A stretch of 64,000 bases of DNA, taken from contig CP136064.1 of the NCBI GenBank assembly GCA_032622095.1, positions 138,089,954 to 138,153,953 on the forward strand. Reading direction: 5' to 3'. Shown piece by piece: positions 1 through 11,819 of the stretch. The stretch's first letter is position 1; each line of letters starts with the position of its first letter. The position numbers and the translations under genes are program-made. The DNA is from Siphonodentalium dalli (lineage: Eukaryota; Mollusca; Scaphopoda; Gadilida; Siphonodentaliidae). The notes under the pieces were generated by a model. That model was not told where the DNA came from. It did not search any database and saw nothing but the letters and a program-made list of their open reading frames with translations.

Positions 1-3000
1 GACCACACGCAGTTTGAAATATTGGTTATATGGGTCATTCCGAACTTGTGAATATCGTGATAGGTCAAAATATAATAGTTATAGTCATTTGAACCAATTC
101 TACAGCGCGGATGCGCCCTTAATTGACAAATTCATGGGTTGAAGATGGACTACATTGACAGAGGTGTACTAAAAGTAACACACGCAGTTCGAAATAGTGG
201 TTATATGGGTCATCCCGAACTTGTGAATATCGTTATAGGTCAAAATATTACTGTTATAGTCATTTGGGCAAATTTCACAGTGCGGATACGCCCTTAATTG
301 TCATATATATAGATCGAAATTGGACTACATTCACCGTTGTGTAACAAAAGGACCACACGCTGTTCGAAATATTGGTTTATATGGGTCATCCCGAACTTGT
401 GAATATCGTGATAGGTCAAAATATGATAGTTATAGTCATTTGAACCAATTCTACAGTGCAGATGCGCCCTTAATTGGCAAATTCATGGGTCGAAGATGGA
501 CTACATTGACAGTGGTGTACTAAAAGTACCACACGCAGTTCTAAATAGTGGTTATATGAGTCATCCCGAACTTGTGAATATCGTGATATGTCAAAATATT
601 AATGTTATAGTCATTTGGGCAAATTTTACAGTGCGGATACGCCCTTAATTGACAAATTCATGGGTTGAAGATGGACTACATTGACAGTGGTGTAATAAAA
701 GTAACACACGCAGTTCGAAATAGTGGTTGTATGGGTCAATCCGAACTTGTGAATATCGTGATAGGTCAACATATTACTATTATAGTCATTTGGACAAATT
801 TCACAGTGCGGATACGCCTTTCATTGACAAATATATGGATCGAAGTTGGACTACATTGACCTTTGTGTAATAAAAGGACCACACGCAGTTCGAAATATTG
901 GTTATATGGGTCATCCTGAACTTGTGAATATCGTGATAGGTCAAAATATGATAGTGATAGTCATTTGAACCAATTCTACTTTGCGGATACGCCCTTAATT
1001 GACAAATTCATGTGTTGAAGATGGACTACATTGACAGTGGTGTAATAAAAGTACCACAAGCAGTTCGAAATAGTGGTTATATGGGTCATCCCGAACTTGT
1101 GAATATCGTGATAGGTCAAAATATTACTGTTATAGTCCTTTGGGCAAATTTCACAGTGCGGATACGCCCTTAATTGACAAATATATAGATCTAAGTTGGA
1201 CTACATTAACCGTTGTGTAATAAAAGGACCAGACGCAGTTCGAAATATTGGTTATATGGGTCATCCCGAACTTGTGAATATCGTGATAGGTCGAAATATG
1301 ATAGTGATAGTCATTTGTGCCAATTCTACAGTGCGGATACGCCCTTAATTGACAAATATATGGATTTAAGTTGGACTACATTGACCGTTGTGAAAGAAAA
1401 GGACCACACGCAGTTTGAAATATTGGTTATATGGGTCATTCCGAACTTGTGAATATCGTGATAGGTCAAAATATGATAGTTATAGTCATTTGAACCAATT
1501 CTACAGCGCGGATGCGCCCTTAATTGACAAATTCATGGGTTGAAGATGGACTACATTGACAGAGTTGTACTAAAAGTGACACACGCAGTTCGAAATAGTG
1601 GTTATATGGGTCATCCGGAACTTGTGAATATCGTGATAGGTCAAAATATTACTGTTATAGTCATTTGGGCAAATTTCACAGTGCGGATAAGCCCTTAATT
1701 GACACATATATGGATCGAAGTTGGACTACATTCACCGTTGTGTAATAAAAGCACCACACGCAATTCGAAATATTGGTTTAATATATGGGTCATCCAGAAC
1801 TTGTCAATATCGTGATAGGTCGAAATATGATAGTAATAGTCATTTGTGCCAATTCTACAGTGCGGATACGCCCTTAATTGACAAGTTCATGTGTTGAAGA
1901 TGGACTACATTGACACTGGTGTAATAAAAGTACCACACGCAGTTCGAAATAGTGGTTGTATGGTCATCCCGAACTTGTGAAATCGTGATAGGTCAAAATA
2001 TTACTGTTATAGTCATTTGGGCAAATTTCACAGTGCGGATACGCCCTTAATTGACATATATATAGATCGAAGTTGGACTACATTCACCGTTGTGTAACAA
2101 AAGGACCACACGCAGTTCGAAATATTGGTTATATGGGTCATCCCGAACTTGTGAATATCGTGATTGGTCAAAATATTATAGTTATAGTCATTTGAACCAA
2201 TTCTACAGTGCGGATGCGCCATCAATTGACAAATTCATGGATTGAAGATGGAATACATTGACAGTGGTGTAATAAAAGTAACACACGCAGTTCGAAATAG
2301 TTGTTATATGGGTCATCCCGAACTTGTGAATATCGTGATAGGTCAAAATATTACTGTTATAGTCATTTGGGCAAATTTCACAGTGCGGATACGCCCTTAA
2401 TTGACAAATATATGGATCGAATTTGGACTACATTCACCGTTGTGTAATAAAATGACCACACGCAGTTCGAAATATTGGTTATATGGGTCATCCAGAACTT
2501 GTGAATATCGTGATAGGTCGAAATATGATAGTAATAGTCATTTGTGCCAATTCTACAGTGCGGATACGCCCTTAATTGACAAATTCATGGGTTGAAGATG
2601 GACTACATTGACAGTGGTGTAATAAAAGTAACACACGCAGTTCGAAATTGTGGTTGTATGGTCATCCCGAACTTGTGAATATCGTGATATGTTAAAATAT
2701 TACTGTTATAGTCATTTGGGCAAATTTCACAGTGCGGATACGCCCTTAATTGACAAATATATAGATCGAAGTTGGACTACATTCAACGTTGTGTAACAAA
2801 AGGACCACACGCAGTTCGAAATATTGGTTATATGGGTCATCCCGAACTTGTGAATATCGTGATAGGTCAAAATATTATAGTTATAGTCATTTGAACCAAT
2901 TAATTAATTGACAAATTCATGGGTCGAAGATGGACTACATTGACCTTTGTGTAATAAAAGGACCACACGCAGTTCGAAATATTGGTTATATGGGTCATCC

Positions 3001-3170
3001 CGAACTTGTGAATATCGTGATAGGTCGAAATATGATAGCAATAGTCATTTGTGCCAATTCTACAGTGCGGATACGCCCTTAATTGACAAATATATGGATT
3101 GAAGTTGGACTACATTGACCGTTGTGAAAGAAAAGGACCACACGCACTTCGAAATATTAGTTAATTGGGC
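1..3170. repeat. 175-bp satellite array with alternating A/B monomers
   Basis: Tandem monomers recur every 175-176 bases; for example the word CACACGCAG recurs near positions 5, 181, 356 and 532. Two monomer types alternate. Type A carries AAATATTGGTTATATGGG and GAACCAATTCTACAG; type B carries AAATAGTGGTTATATGGG and GGGCAAATTTCACAG, so the working unit is a ~350-bp dimer. About 18 monomers are present and the array is cut by the window start. Towards the right the order becomes irregular, and one monomer near 2895 has lost about 30 bases. Short open frames in the array are by-products of the repeat and are not genes. Confidence 0.95.
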
Positions 3171-4430
3171 CATCCCGGGCGTGGCTCGTGATTTTTGTAG
3201 AATGGGTACATTTTAATGAGTGTGCGAAATGTCAGTACACATAGTGCAGTGGAAAGTGCGCACGGGCTCTTGGGGTGGGGTCATGGTGTCATATTGGGTT
3301 AAACGAGGTTTCCGTGACTCGTGATGACCAAGAATTTAGGAATTCGAACTGCGTGGCTTGCAATTATTGTAGAGTGGGTACATCTTAATTAGTGTGCGAA
3401 ATTTCAGTGCCCAAAGTATAGCGGAAAGTGCGCACGGGCTCTTGAGGTGGGTCATGGGTGTAATAATGAGTTTAACGAGGTTTCCGTGACTCGTGATGAC
3501 CCATACTATAGGAGTTCGAACTCCGTGGCTCGTGATGATGCCCATACTGTAGTGGAAAGTGCCCACGGGCTCTAAATGTGGGGTCATGGTGTCATATTGG
3601 GTAAAACTATGTATCCGTGACCCGTGATGACCCAGAATATAGGAATTCGAGCTGCGTGGCTCGTGATTATTGTAGAGTGGGTACACCCTAATCAGTGTGC
3701 GAAATTCCAGTGCTCAAAATGCTGTGGAAAGTGCGCACGGGCTCTTAAGTTGGGGTCATGGTGTCACATTGGGTTAAACGAGGTTACCGTGACTCGTGAT
3801 AACCCAAATATAGGAGTTCGAACTGCGTGGCTCGTGATTATTATAGAGTGGGTACATCTTAATGAGTGTGCGAAATTTCAGTTCCCAGTGTGCAGTGGAA
3901 AGTGTGCACGGGTTCTTAATGTGGGGTCATGCTGTAAAATTGGGTTAAACGAGGTTTCCGTGACACGCGATAACCCAGAATATAGGAGTTCGAACTGCGT
4001 GGCTCGTGATTATTGTAGAGTGGGTATTTCTTAATCAGTGTGCGAAATTTCAGTGCACATAGTACTGTGGAAAGTGCGCACGGGCTCTAAATGTGGGGTC
4101 ATAGTGTCATATTGGGTAAAACGTGGTTTCCGTGACTCGTGATGAGCCAGAATATAGGAGTTCGAACTGCGTGGCTCGTGATTATTGTAGAGTCGGTACA
4201 TGCCGATGACGTTGCCAAATTTCAGTTACCATAGTTGAGATGAAAGTTCGCAAGTGTTCATAATGTGGGGTCAGATTTTCATATTGCGTAAAACTAGGTA
4301 TCCGTGACCCGTGGTGACCCTGAACATGGGAGTGATTATTGTAGATTTGGTATATGTCGATGAGCATTCCAAATTTCAGGACCCACTGTGGTCCGGAAAA
4401 TGCACACAATGCACATTGGGATAATATATT
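3171..4430. repeat. ~170-bp satellite array, unrelated sequence
   Basis: A second tandem family starts abruptly after the first. The word GCGTGGCTCGTGATTATTGTAG recurs, with variants, near 3179, 3350, 3652, 3823, 3996 and 4168, giving a period of about 170. One unit near 3525 has an internal deletion. Monomers diverge strongly after 4200 and the array fades out near 4430. I see no convincing similarity to the 175-bp family, so these look like two independent families placed side by side. Confidence 0.9.
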
Positions 4431-5060
4431 GATAATAAACGCTCTTTATTGCTAATAGTTAGTGCCTCTTCAGGTCATTTGATGTCAACATCACCCTGCC
4501 GTGAAATTCACCGCGTAATTTTACTTTTGTGTACCACATTGCTTGCATATTTTCTGGGCTGAATAATAAACGCTCTTTGTGAATCGTGCAATTGAGGTCA
4601 AATGTGCCTATTCCATAACATTACCCTTGTCAAGTGATTAATCGGTACTAACGTTTCTACATATCGTCTAAGCTTATAATGAACGCTATTTATTGTTCAT
4701 AGTTGCCCCTTTAAGGAGTATGAGATCAACGGAAACAACCCCATATTACCCAACGGGATAATTTATCCCAGTGTGTCAATTTTCACCTTCCAGATTGCAA
4801 CAATTTTAGGTATATAATTAATTATTTAGTTAAATTAATTACTGTTGCCCTTTTAAGACATCTTATATCAACGGGACCTGTATAATAAGGTTAGGCTACT
4901 TGAGTAAAATTACGACATTTACAAATTTTCAGCTCCGATGCTCCATCCGTTTGGGCGCCTCTAATCAATATATATATCATAATTCTTAGTGCCCTTTTAA
5001 AACACCCGAGAGCAACGGGACCTGTATAATAGCGGCTCTCGGGGTAAAATAACATCTATA
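4431..5060. repeat. decayed 115-150-bp tandem repeat
   Basis: Five diverged units share the words ATAATAAACGCTCTTTATTG, TTAGTGCCCTTTTAA and ATCAACGGGACCTGTATAATA. They start near 4430, 4562, 4676, 4812 and 4961. Spacing is irregular and identity is low, so this is an old array. The phrase TAACGCTCTTTA also appears twice near 9826-9870, which suggests a dispersed member. Confidence 0.6.
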
Positions 5061-5061
5061 T

Positions 5062-5290
5062 ATGACACCTGAATCAATAAAACCACGAATACAAGCAATA
5101 AATGATATACCCTCGCAGTTGATGAGGTGACGTCGACGCTGCAATCCACGTTTACGCTTGGCTTCAACTGGCCCCTGAGCCCAAACTTTCCGACTTCTAC
5201 ACACCCTCAGATGACCACAGAAAACTGCGAGATAACCTTTGTACTGCAATGGCTGCAACGGGTGTAGTGGCTTATAAGCTGACCAAGTGA
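5062..5290 (+). pseudogene. possible short coding remnant, unidentified
   Basis: A frame opening MTPESIKPRIQAIND from 5062 runs to a stop at 5122-5130. The next frame continues from 5129 with well-balanced composition (DVDAAIHVYAWLQLAPEP, then a DDHRKLRDNL stretch) to a stop at 5288-5290. Read through one frameshift this gives about 75 residues with a protein-like mix and no low complexity. The region is also locally more GC-rich than its surroundings. I do not recognise the family. It could be chance, since neither open piece is long. Confidence 0.25.
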
Positions 5291-5610
5291 ATACATGGAG
5301 AGCCTGGGCCCTCCTATTATGTAATTAAGTTTTTTTAATTTATTTATAATAATTTTTCGCGTTTTTTTTGTTGGTTTTTGATGTAATAATTTATTATAAA
5401 TCATATAATGAGTATACCGGCTTGACAGAGTATGTTCTCGGAGGCTTTTTTGGGGTGATTTAGGGTTTGAATGCACCCCCTCTTGGGAATGTGGCTGGTG
5501 GCCTTTGTGCGGTGAATTGGGGCTAAAAGCTTATTTAAATTTGGTCTGTTCGCCCCCCCCCCCCCTTTGCTGCTTGGCTAGATGGTTGCACGCATTGAGT
5601 GGCATAGCAA
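5291..5610. other. gene-free AT-rich spacer with a poly-C tract
   Basis: No coding signal. It contains T-rich runs near 5330-5375 and a run of 13 C at 5553-5565. Confidence 0.6.
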
Positions 5611-6010
5611 TGGAAAATGTCGCTTTAAAGAAATGTTGATTGGATGGAAATGGAACGTCACTTTAATAGTTGAGTCGGATGTAGATTATCTTCACGGAAG
5701 GCAATCGATGCAATGAGCGATGTAGAGACTTAAATTCTCGCCTGAATGAAATGAAGTGTTGTGAATGTGAAGTGTGACTTTAATCAGGGTTTCCGCCAGG
5801 GGTTGGGGGAATGGTACCATATGGCCACTGGGAGAAACAAATTATGAATATACATGTAATAGTATTTTGTAAGTCAGTGGATAATTAAAGCCAAGTTTTG
5901 AATATCAACAGTAATATATGTATACTGTAGATGTACGTGTACATGGGGTATTTAACTGTTGATATTCAGAACTTGGCTTTAATTATCGACTGATTTACAT
6001 AATACTATCA
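5611..6010. repeat. dispersed repeat module, copy 1, ending in a palindrome
   Basis: The stretch from GAAAATGTCGCTTTAA onward is repeated at 7623-8035 with small differences, over about 400 bases. Its right part is a hairpin at 5860-6007. The left arm TAGTATTTTGTAAGTCAGT... and the right arm pair over about 50 bases, with the words AAAGCCAAGTT and AACTTGGCTTT at matching positions. The loop contains ATGTAC motifs. The structure fits a non-autonomous fold-back or MITE-like repeat; no transposase is present in it. Confidence 0.75.
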
Positions 6011-6480
6011 CATGTACATGCACATGTATGAAGTACATGTACAGTGTACATGTAAATGTAAGTACACGACTACATGTACATGTAGATAAAGTCTAGGAAT
6101 AATATTAGTGTGTTCTATAGGAGCGTATATCATCAAGGTTAAGGTCAAGGTAAAATGACACGGTCTACATACCAACCTCGAGTCAGATCGGTCGAGGCCC
6201 AGAAACATAGCACCTGAGCCTAAGGTAAAGCCACCGATGCGCGCTTGTAGTGGCTATCAAAGAGCAGATACATGTACCTGTTATTATTTTTGTACGTTTT
6301 GAAATATGGCATGTGGTGGGGTCTGAAAGTTACAGTACATAAATTAAATGTTATGTGATGGCATCTACAGTATGTGAGTACATGATACATTTATGCCTCT
6401 ATACATGTAGATCAGACACTTGCACAACACAGCCCAGCATGGGAATTGCTTGTACATATACATTCATAGCCATCAAGCGC
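6011..6480. repeat. ATGTAC-rich tract and a short dispersed repeat
   Basis: 6005-6090 is dense in ACATGTACATGTA words. 6140-6215 (AAGGTCAAGG... CGGTCTACATACC... GATCGGTCGAGGCCCAGAAACAT) matches the inner part of the tandem units at 8700-9340. No coding signal was seen in the remainder. Confidence 0.6.
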
Positions 6481-7622
6481 CCAAAGTTTAGGGAGGGGAG
6501 GGCTGCGACATTTTGCCCGAATTTTTTAACATTTGATTTTCATGGTTGTAACACATACCATATATATACACAGAAATATAACAGATTAAATTAACCTTAA
6601 ACACATATATGTATAATTGGGCAGAAATGTGAAAATAATGTAATTTCCCTCTGATAAACCATTCGATTTGCCAGAAATATCTGCAATTTGCCCGATCTTT
6701 GGGGTTGGGTGGGGCTGCAACCCACCAGTCCCCCTGGCCCATGCGGCTATGTATACATTTGTGTTGGTGTACAAGGACATGGCTGGGGTGTCCATTGGAC
6801 AGTGACATGGCTACAGGGTCTTTGTGACATATGGTTTCAAATATTCAACTACACCCAATGGTCCGGACCAAAATTCCACAAATGATGCATATTTAACACG
6901 ATGGCAAACAACTAACAATGACGACAAACAACGACAACAACATACATTGAACAATAAACAACCAGGACCAGGGCTGAATTTAACTGGAATTTAACTGGAT
7001 TCGGATCGCAATTTCCGACCCAATTTCTAATTTATGCCGACAAATTTACAACGAAAATACATGTAATTGGTAGGGAATGCGATACAAAATCTACCCAGTG
7101 CAGCAAAACATTTAATTCTATACAAATTAAAAAAATAAAATCTACCCCTGCAAACAATGACGACAACGACGACCAACGACAACATACTGTATAGCAATTT
7201 AAAAATGAAACGACTTGCATACAATGTACATCCAGATATGCATAAAAAATGACGTAAACATGGCATATTGATTTACGTTATTTAGACACTGTAAATTGTA
7301 GTTGTCATGAACATGCATGTACTAGTAGTGCCGGTAGAGCATAGCCTTCTGCTGAAAGCAGCAATTTACAATTTTAAGTGGTCATGTTCATCACGACAAA
7401 CAACCGAGGATGACGACAGACGACGAACAGCGAGGATCACGACGAACAACTGAAAACAAAGGACCAACAAATAACGATGCACAATGAACGACCAACAGCG
7501 AAAAAACGACCAACGACAAACGAATGAAGTAATTGAAGGACGGGAACAAACGAACGAACGACCGACGAAGAAAAATGACAAATTACTAACACAACGACCG
7601 AAGGCTGACGACAAATTACCGA
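6481..7622. repeat. dispersed repeat module with GACGACAAA tail, copy 1
   Basis: 6699-7380 aligns by eye with 11850-12485. Shared words include GGGGCTGCAACCC, GACAGTGACATGGCTACAGG, TTAACACGA and CAGGGCTGAATTTAACTGG. The right end (7380-7622) is a degenerate short tandem repeat built on ACGACAAAC and ACGACGAAC. Reading frames on the minus strand here are Ser/Val/Phe-rich artefacts of the simple repeat. Confidence 0.75.
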
Positions 7623-8035
7623 AAATGTCGCTTTAATGAAATGTTGATTGGATGGAAATGGAATGTCACTTTAATAGTTGAGTCGGATATAGTTATCTTT
7701 GCCGAAGACAACTCATGCAATCAGCGATGTAGAAACTTAAATTGTCGCCTGAATGGAATGAAGTGTTGTGAATGTGAAGTGTCCCTTTAATCAAGGTTTC
7801 CGCTAGGGTTTGCGGGAATGGTACCATGTGGCCACTGGTAGCAATCTCAGTGGATCAACAAATTACGAATATCTACAAGCAAATAGTATTTTGTAAGTCA
7901 GTCGATAATTAAAGCCAAGTTATGAATATCAACAGTAATACATGTATACTGTACATGTATATTACTGTTGATATGAATTCAGTACTTGGCTTTAATTATG
8001 GACTGACTTACAAAATACATGTACATGTACATGTA
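7623..8035. repeat. dispersed repeat module with palindrome, copy 2
   Basis: Second copy of the 5611-6010 module, including the hairpin at 7884-8018. Here the arms are more perfectly paired (AAAGCCAAGT...ATCAACAGTAAT against its reverse complement). An ATGTAC microsatellite follows at 8016-8036. Copies 1 and 2 bracket the 6481-7622 module. Confidence 0.75.
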
Positions 8036-8225
8036 CGTCGAGGAATCATATTGTGTTATATTTTTTTTGACAATTTGAAGGGTTAAAGATACGGGAAGAC
8101 TTCGTCTTCGAAGTTGGTATCCCACTATAATTAAAGTAATGGACTTGGAAAACGGGGTGATACGTCATGGTAGTACTCTGTGTTATGTAAACAAACAGTA
8201 CATAAAGAGTAAACGTATGTCATAA

Positions 8226-8407
8226 GCAAAACACTCAACACCGAGGAGAACGCCACTATTTTAACTTTTGTCAGAAATGCCACCTGGAAGTTTGTTTACA
8301 ACATACCAGTATAAATATCACAAGTCTTCACTTCTCAGGATCTTTGTGTTGAATGGGTCACCATGAATCACTCTCCTAAATACTCACCACGGTGTTGAGT
8401 GTTTTGC
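8226..8407. repeat. fold-back repeat with 18-bp perfect arms
   Basis: GCAAAACACTCAACACCG at 8226-8243 is the exact reverse complement of 8390-8407. Weaker pairing (AAACGTA/TTTACGTTT) extends outward. The 146-base spacer has no coding signal. It resembles the end of a small inverted-repeat element. Confidence 0.6.
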
Positions 8408-8569
8408 TTGTCGCTCACTATTTACGTTTTGCATATAGATAAACGCTCGTTTTGTTTTGTGGATAATAACGCATTCATATTATCATTATTATCGTTTATA
8501 CTCTCAGTATATTTTTGGGGAAATTTTTATAACTTTGTAGCTGTTATTTCTAAATTATAATCTACTAGC

Positions 8570-10080
8570 TGATGTGCCCGACTTCGTCAGGGCTATTTAG
8601 GGATTTCTTTGTGATCTCCGGCAGGAGAAAGATAAAACTATTGTTGGGAACATGCCTACATGAATATGAGTGTATATAGGACTGAGGTCAATGACACTGT
8701 TGCACATGAAATTGGACCCGACCATATTGTTCCCGGGATCAAAGTAAATGTAGTACATTTGAGTCGGATCGGTCGAGGTCCAGAAACATGGCTCTATGAG
8801 CGTACATGTATATGGGCGAGGTCAAGGTCAAAAGACACGGTCTACATACTAGTACGGTACCAAACTCGAGTTGGATCGGTCAAGGCCCAGAAACATGCCT
8901 ATATGAGCGTATATGAGCGAGTTCAAGCGAGGTCAAGGACACAGTCGCATGTGAAATTTGACCAGCCCATATTGTTCCCTGGATCAAATTACATGTACGT
9001 GCAGGCCTACATACCAAATATGAGTCAGATCTGTTGAGCAGTTTTCACACATACAGACAGAAGTTCCAAAATGTATAACAGACTTGCTGATGTGTCCGAC
9101 TTCGTCCGGGCTATTTGGGGAACAAGGTTCAAAAGTATATAGTAACAAAGTAAGGCTATATACCAAATTTGAATCGGGTCGGTCAAGGGCCAGAAACATG
9201 CCTATATGAGTGTATATGAGCCAATATGAGCGAGGTCAAGGTCAAGGGCACGGTCGCACGTGAAATCGGACCCGCCAATATTGTGCCCAGTATCAAAGTA
9301 AGCCTACATGTACATACCAAATTTGAGTCGGATCGGTTAAGCAGTTTTCGAGTCTATAAAACACATACATACAGACAGAAGTTCCAAAATATATAATAGA
9401 CTAGCAGGTTAGCCCGCCACTGGCGGAATTTTTAATTTTTTTGATTAATTTTTTTAATTAATTTTTAATTTTTTTGTTTTTCAATGAGTTAATTTTTTAA
9501 TTTAATTTTTTGTTTTTCAATTTGACCCGATTTGACCCTGAATTGATCATTTTCAAGGTCAAGGTCAGGTCGGGTCCCAATTTAACCCGTCCATGACACT
9601 TCCCGTAGGTAGCAAGTTTGAGCTCAATCGGTTCGAGTCTATAAAAGACACACACACATATATATCATTTGTGGGTACCCGTTTCAATGTGAAGATCACA
9701 TCGGGCGGAAAAACTGACCCGATGAAAATCTACCCCGTTCCTAGGAAGCCCTAAGTACGAAATTAAGTACGAAATTTCGCATCGAGACGGTCAATGGAGC
9801 CGTATTTATACTCGTCGTGTATATTAACGCTCTTTATCAACGACACTGCGGATACGAACGCTCTTTAACTATCAACGCGATTAACCCGCAGTGCCGTTTT
9901 ATTTATGACTGAGGGTGGAGAACGGGTGCTCTGAGCTTCACTAAAACGCCACGACGACCATTCCCGTGGGTTTTACCATTAGAAGGGAAGTTTGGTCTCG
10001 ATCGGTGCAGCCGTTTTCGATTCTATAAAATACACATATATATATTTATATACGTAGTTCTCAAAATATATAGTAGATAA
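8570..10080 (+). repeat. head-to-tail SINE/RTE-tail-like units
   Basis: Units start with ACTAGCTGATGTGCCCGACTTCGTC (8572 and 9073) or GACTAGCAGGTTAGCCCGCC (9402). They end with a conserved block of the form AAATTTGAGTCGGATCGGT...CAGTTTTCGAGTCTATAAA followed by CACATA-type repeats (9320-9400, 9610-9665, 9975-10075). At least three units plus a partial one lie in the same orientation. The ending style (target wording, 'TCTATAAAA', short CA/TA tail) resembles 3' ends of RTE-type non-LTR elements and the SINEs that use them in other invertebrates. That assignment is inference from style only. Confidence 0.5.
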
Positions 10081-10084
10081 CAAA

Positions 10085-11000
10085 GGCCATCCATGCCTTT
10101 TTGTTATTCCCCTCCCTATTTTCCACCCTTCTGATTGGCCCATGTGCTGTCACGTGGCGGGCGACAAATCACACTGTTGCCCGCTGACCCGGGAGACATT
10201 GTTTTTGTCGCCTGCCTGATGTTATATTGCAAGAATATCTCCAAACACACACTGCAGTAACTCATCTATTTCACATCACTACGACGTACTAAAAAATCAT
10301 AGATCTTATATTCCCCACGGATTCGCAAAACACATCAGTTGTGGTGTTTGCTAATTTGCATATATTTAGTGAACACTAATATTCGAACTTTTAAGTTGAT
10401 ACTTTTATCGGACAAGCGTTATTATTTACTTTTTACATCGAAACATCTCGGTGATTCAATATGTTCATGTCGACATTATGATGCAAGATTGAAAGAGAGG
10501 ATCCCTTGAGGTTGGTTGGTTATAAATGTTCGCTGGTAGACAACGTAATGCATACGTTTGTCGAGAATGAATGGTACTGTACGCTTATCCCCCGCGATGT
10601 CTGCAATGTGATCATAAAAGTATTTTATGTGAGGATCGCCATGAGCACTGAAACATATGAATGTACATTAATGAAATTGACAACTTGCCTATAGCTTTCG
10701 TGGAAGACCGTTGTGAAATGATCATCGCGAGTAAATTGCGCGCACAAGACGACTTTGAAAATGCCACATTGCGGAAGACGAGAACATACCAATATGGCTT
10801 ATTGGTTTACATTGCATGGACCGATATTGACGATTTGACCACCAAAATGATCGTAAATAAACGCTTAACTATCATTTATGGAATAAAAATCCTATAGGAC
10901 GATAAGTAGTTAATGAAAATATACATAATCGGGAAAGAAAGCACTCGTGACTCAGTGCAACATCGTGCGTGTGGATGGCAAGGATTTTTTTCTGTGGTAT
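10085..11000. repeat. left part of a repeat with GGGCGACAAAT hairpin motifs
   Basis: 10120-10215 (CACGTGGCGGGCGACAAATC...) matches, as reverse complement, 20857-20945. The following ~800 bases have two short open frames (10506-10694, 10661-10897) without recognisable domains, and I do not call them genes. The block ends in the palindrome at 11015-11165. Confidence 0.45.
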
Positions 11001-11014
11001 AATCGGATAACAAA

Positions 11015-11165
11015 ACAGTTGTTGCCCTTCTTCTCGGAAGACATCGAGATTTGTCACCCGCTCGAGAACGGAATGTCTTCCTCGGAGTTGTGCTCCTCGG
11101 GAGACATTCCGTTCTCGAGCGGGTGACAAATCTCAATGTCTCCCTCGACAGCGGGCGACAACTGT
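11015..11165. repeat. palindrome A (GGGAGACA/GGGTGACAAAT hairpin)
   Basis: A near-perfect inverted repeat of about 150 bases. The outer arms are ACAGTTGTTGCCC at 11015 and GGGCGACAACTGT ending at 11165. The inner arms are GATTTGTCACCCGCTCGAG and its complement around a short centre near 11095. The same architecture occurs at 19965-20090 with different bases in the arms. Confidence 0.8.
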
Positions 11166-11819
11166 ATAATGTTCCACGGATAAAAGTAGTGTTGAAGCGG
11201 CAACGTTACCATGGTGTTGGAGGTTACCACGGTGTAATACCGCAGTATTACCAGGGTAACACCATGTTAGATGTGGTCAATTACTTTAAGTAGACATGTA
11301 CATGTACCATAGATGTACCTTGATTGAGTTGATTTAGTCACAAACAAATGTCTTCATGAATTAAAGCAATTAAAGGTACTCAATCTGATTCAATGGTCCC
11401 CATATCATCAGATTCCAACAACAACAATTGTTTACCACGTTGTAAACGGCTAAGGACAGCATTCAAATTAAATGCACTGACTTGGGAATCAATGCAGTCA
11501 ATATGATTTGAGTAGAAGAATACACCCATCAAAGTTCAGAGTGATCAGATATTGATTTTTGAAATCTATTATTTTTCACCACCGATAATTTTTAGTGGCC
11601 CATTAAAAGGTTGACACGAAAACGGCCTCGGACCAAATTGGGTATGAAGATGAATCTAAAATCAAGTGGTTTTATTTTTTGTGTCAGACATTTGACAAGC
11701 CGGCAAAATTTAGTTGAACCAAAATGTTGATAAATAACATGTTTTGGGCAATATTATGATATTGTTGACTGCGGTTAGCATTACTTTTGGGCAATTAATC
11801 AATTCTGATAACTGGAGCG
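11166..11819. other. intergenic, no gene seen
   Basis: Contains short GGTTACCATGGTGT-type inverted words at 11205-11265. No coding or RNA signal was found. Confidence 0.5.

Noticed and set aside
1-4430. Possible CENP-B-box-like words (TTCGAAATA...) in the satellites
   Set aside because: The right half (CGGG) does not match in any monomer checked, so no centromere protein site is claimed.
10506-10897. Two overlapping short frames inside the hairpin-bearing repeat
   Set aside because: No recognisable domain, different frames, and not preserved in the related region at 20091-20856.
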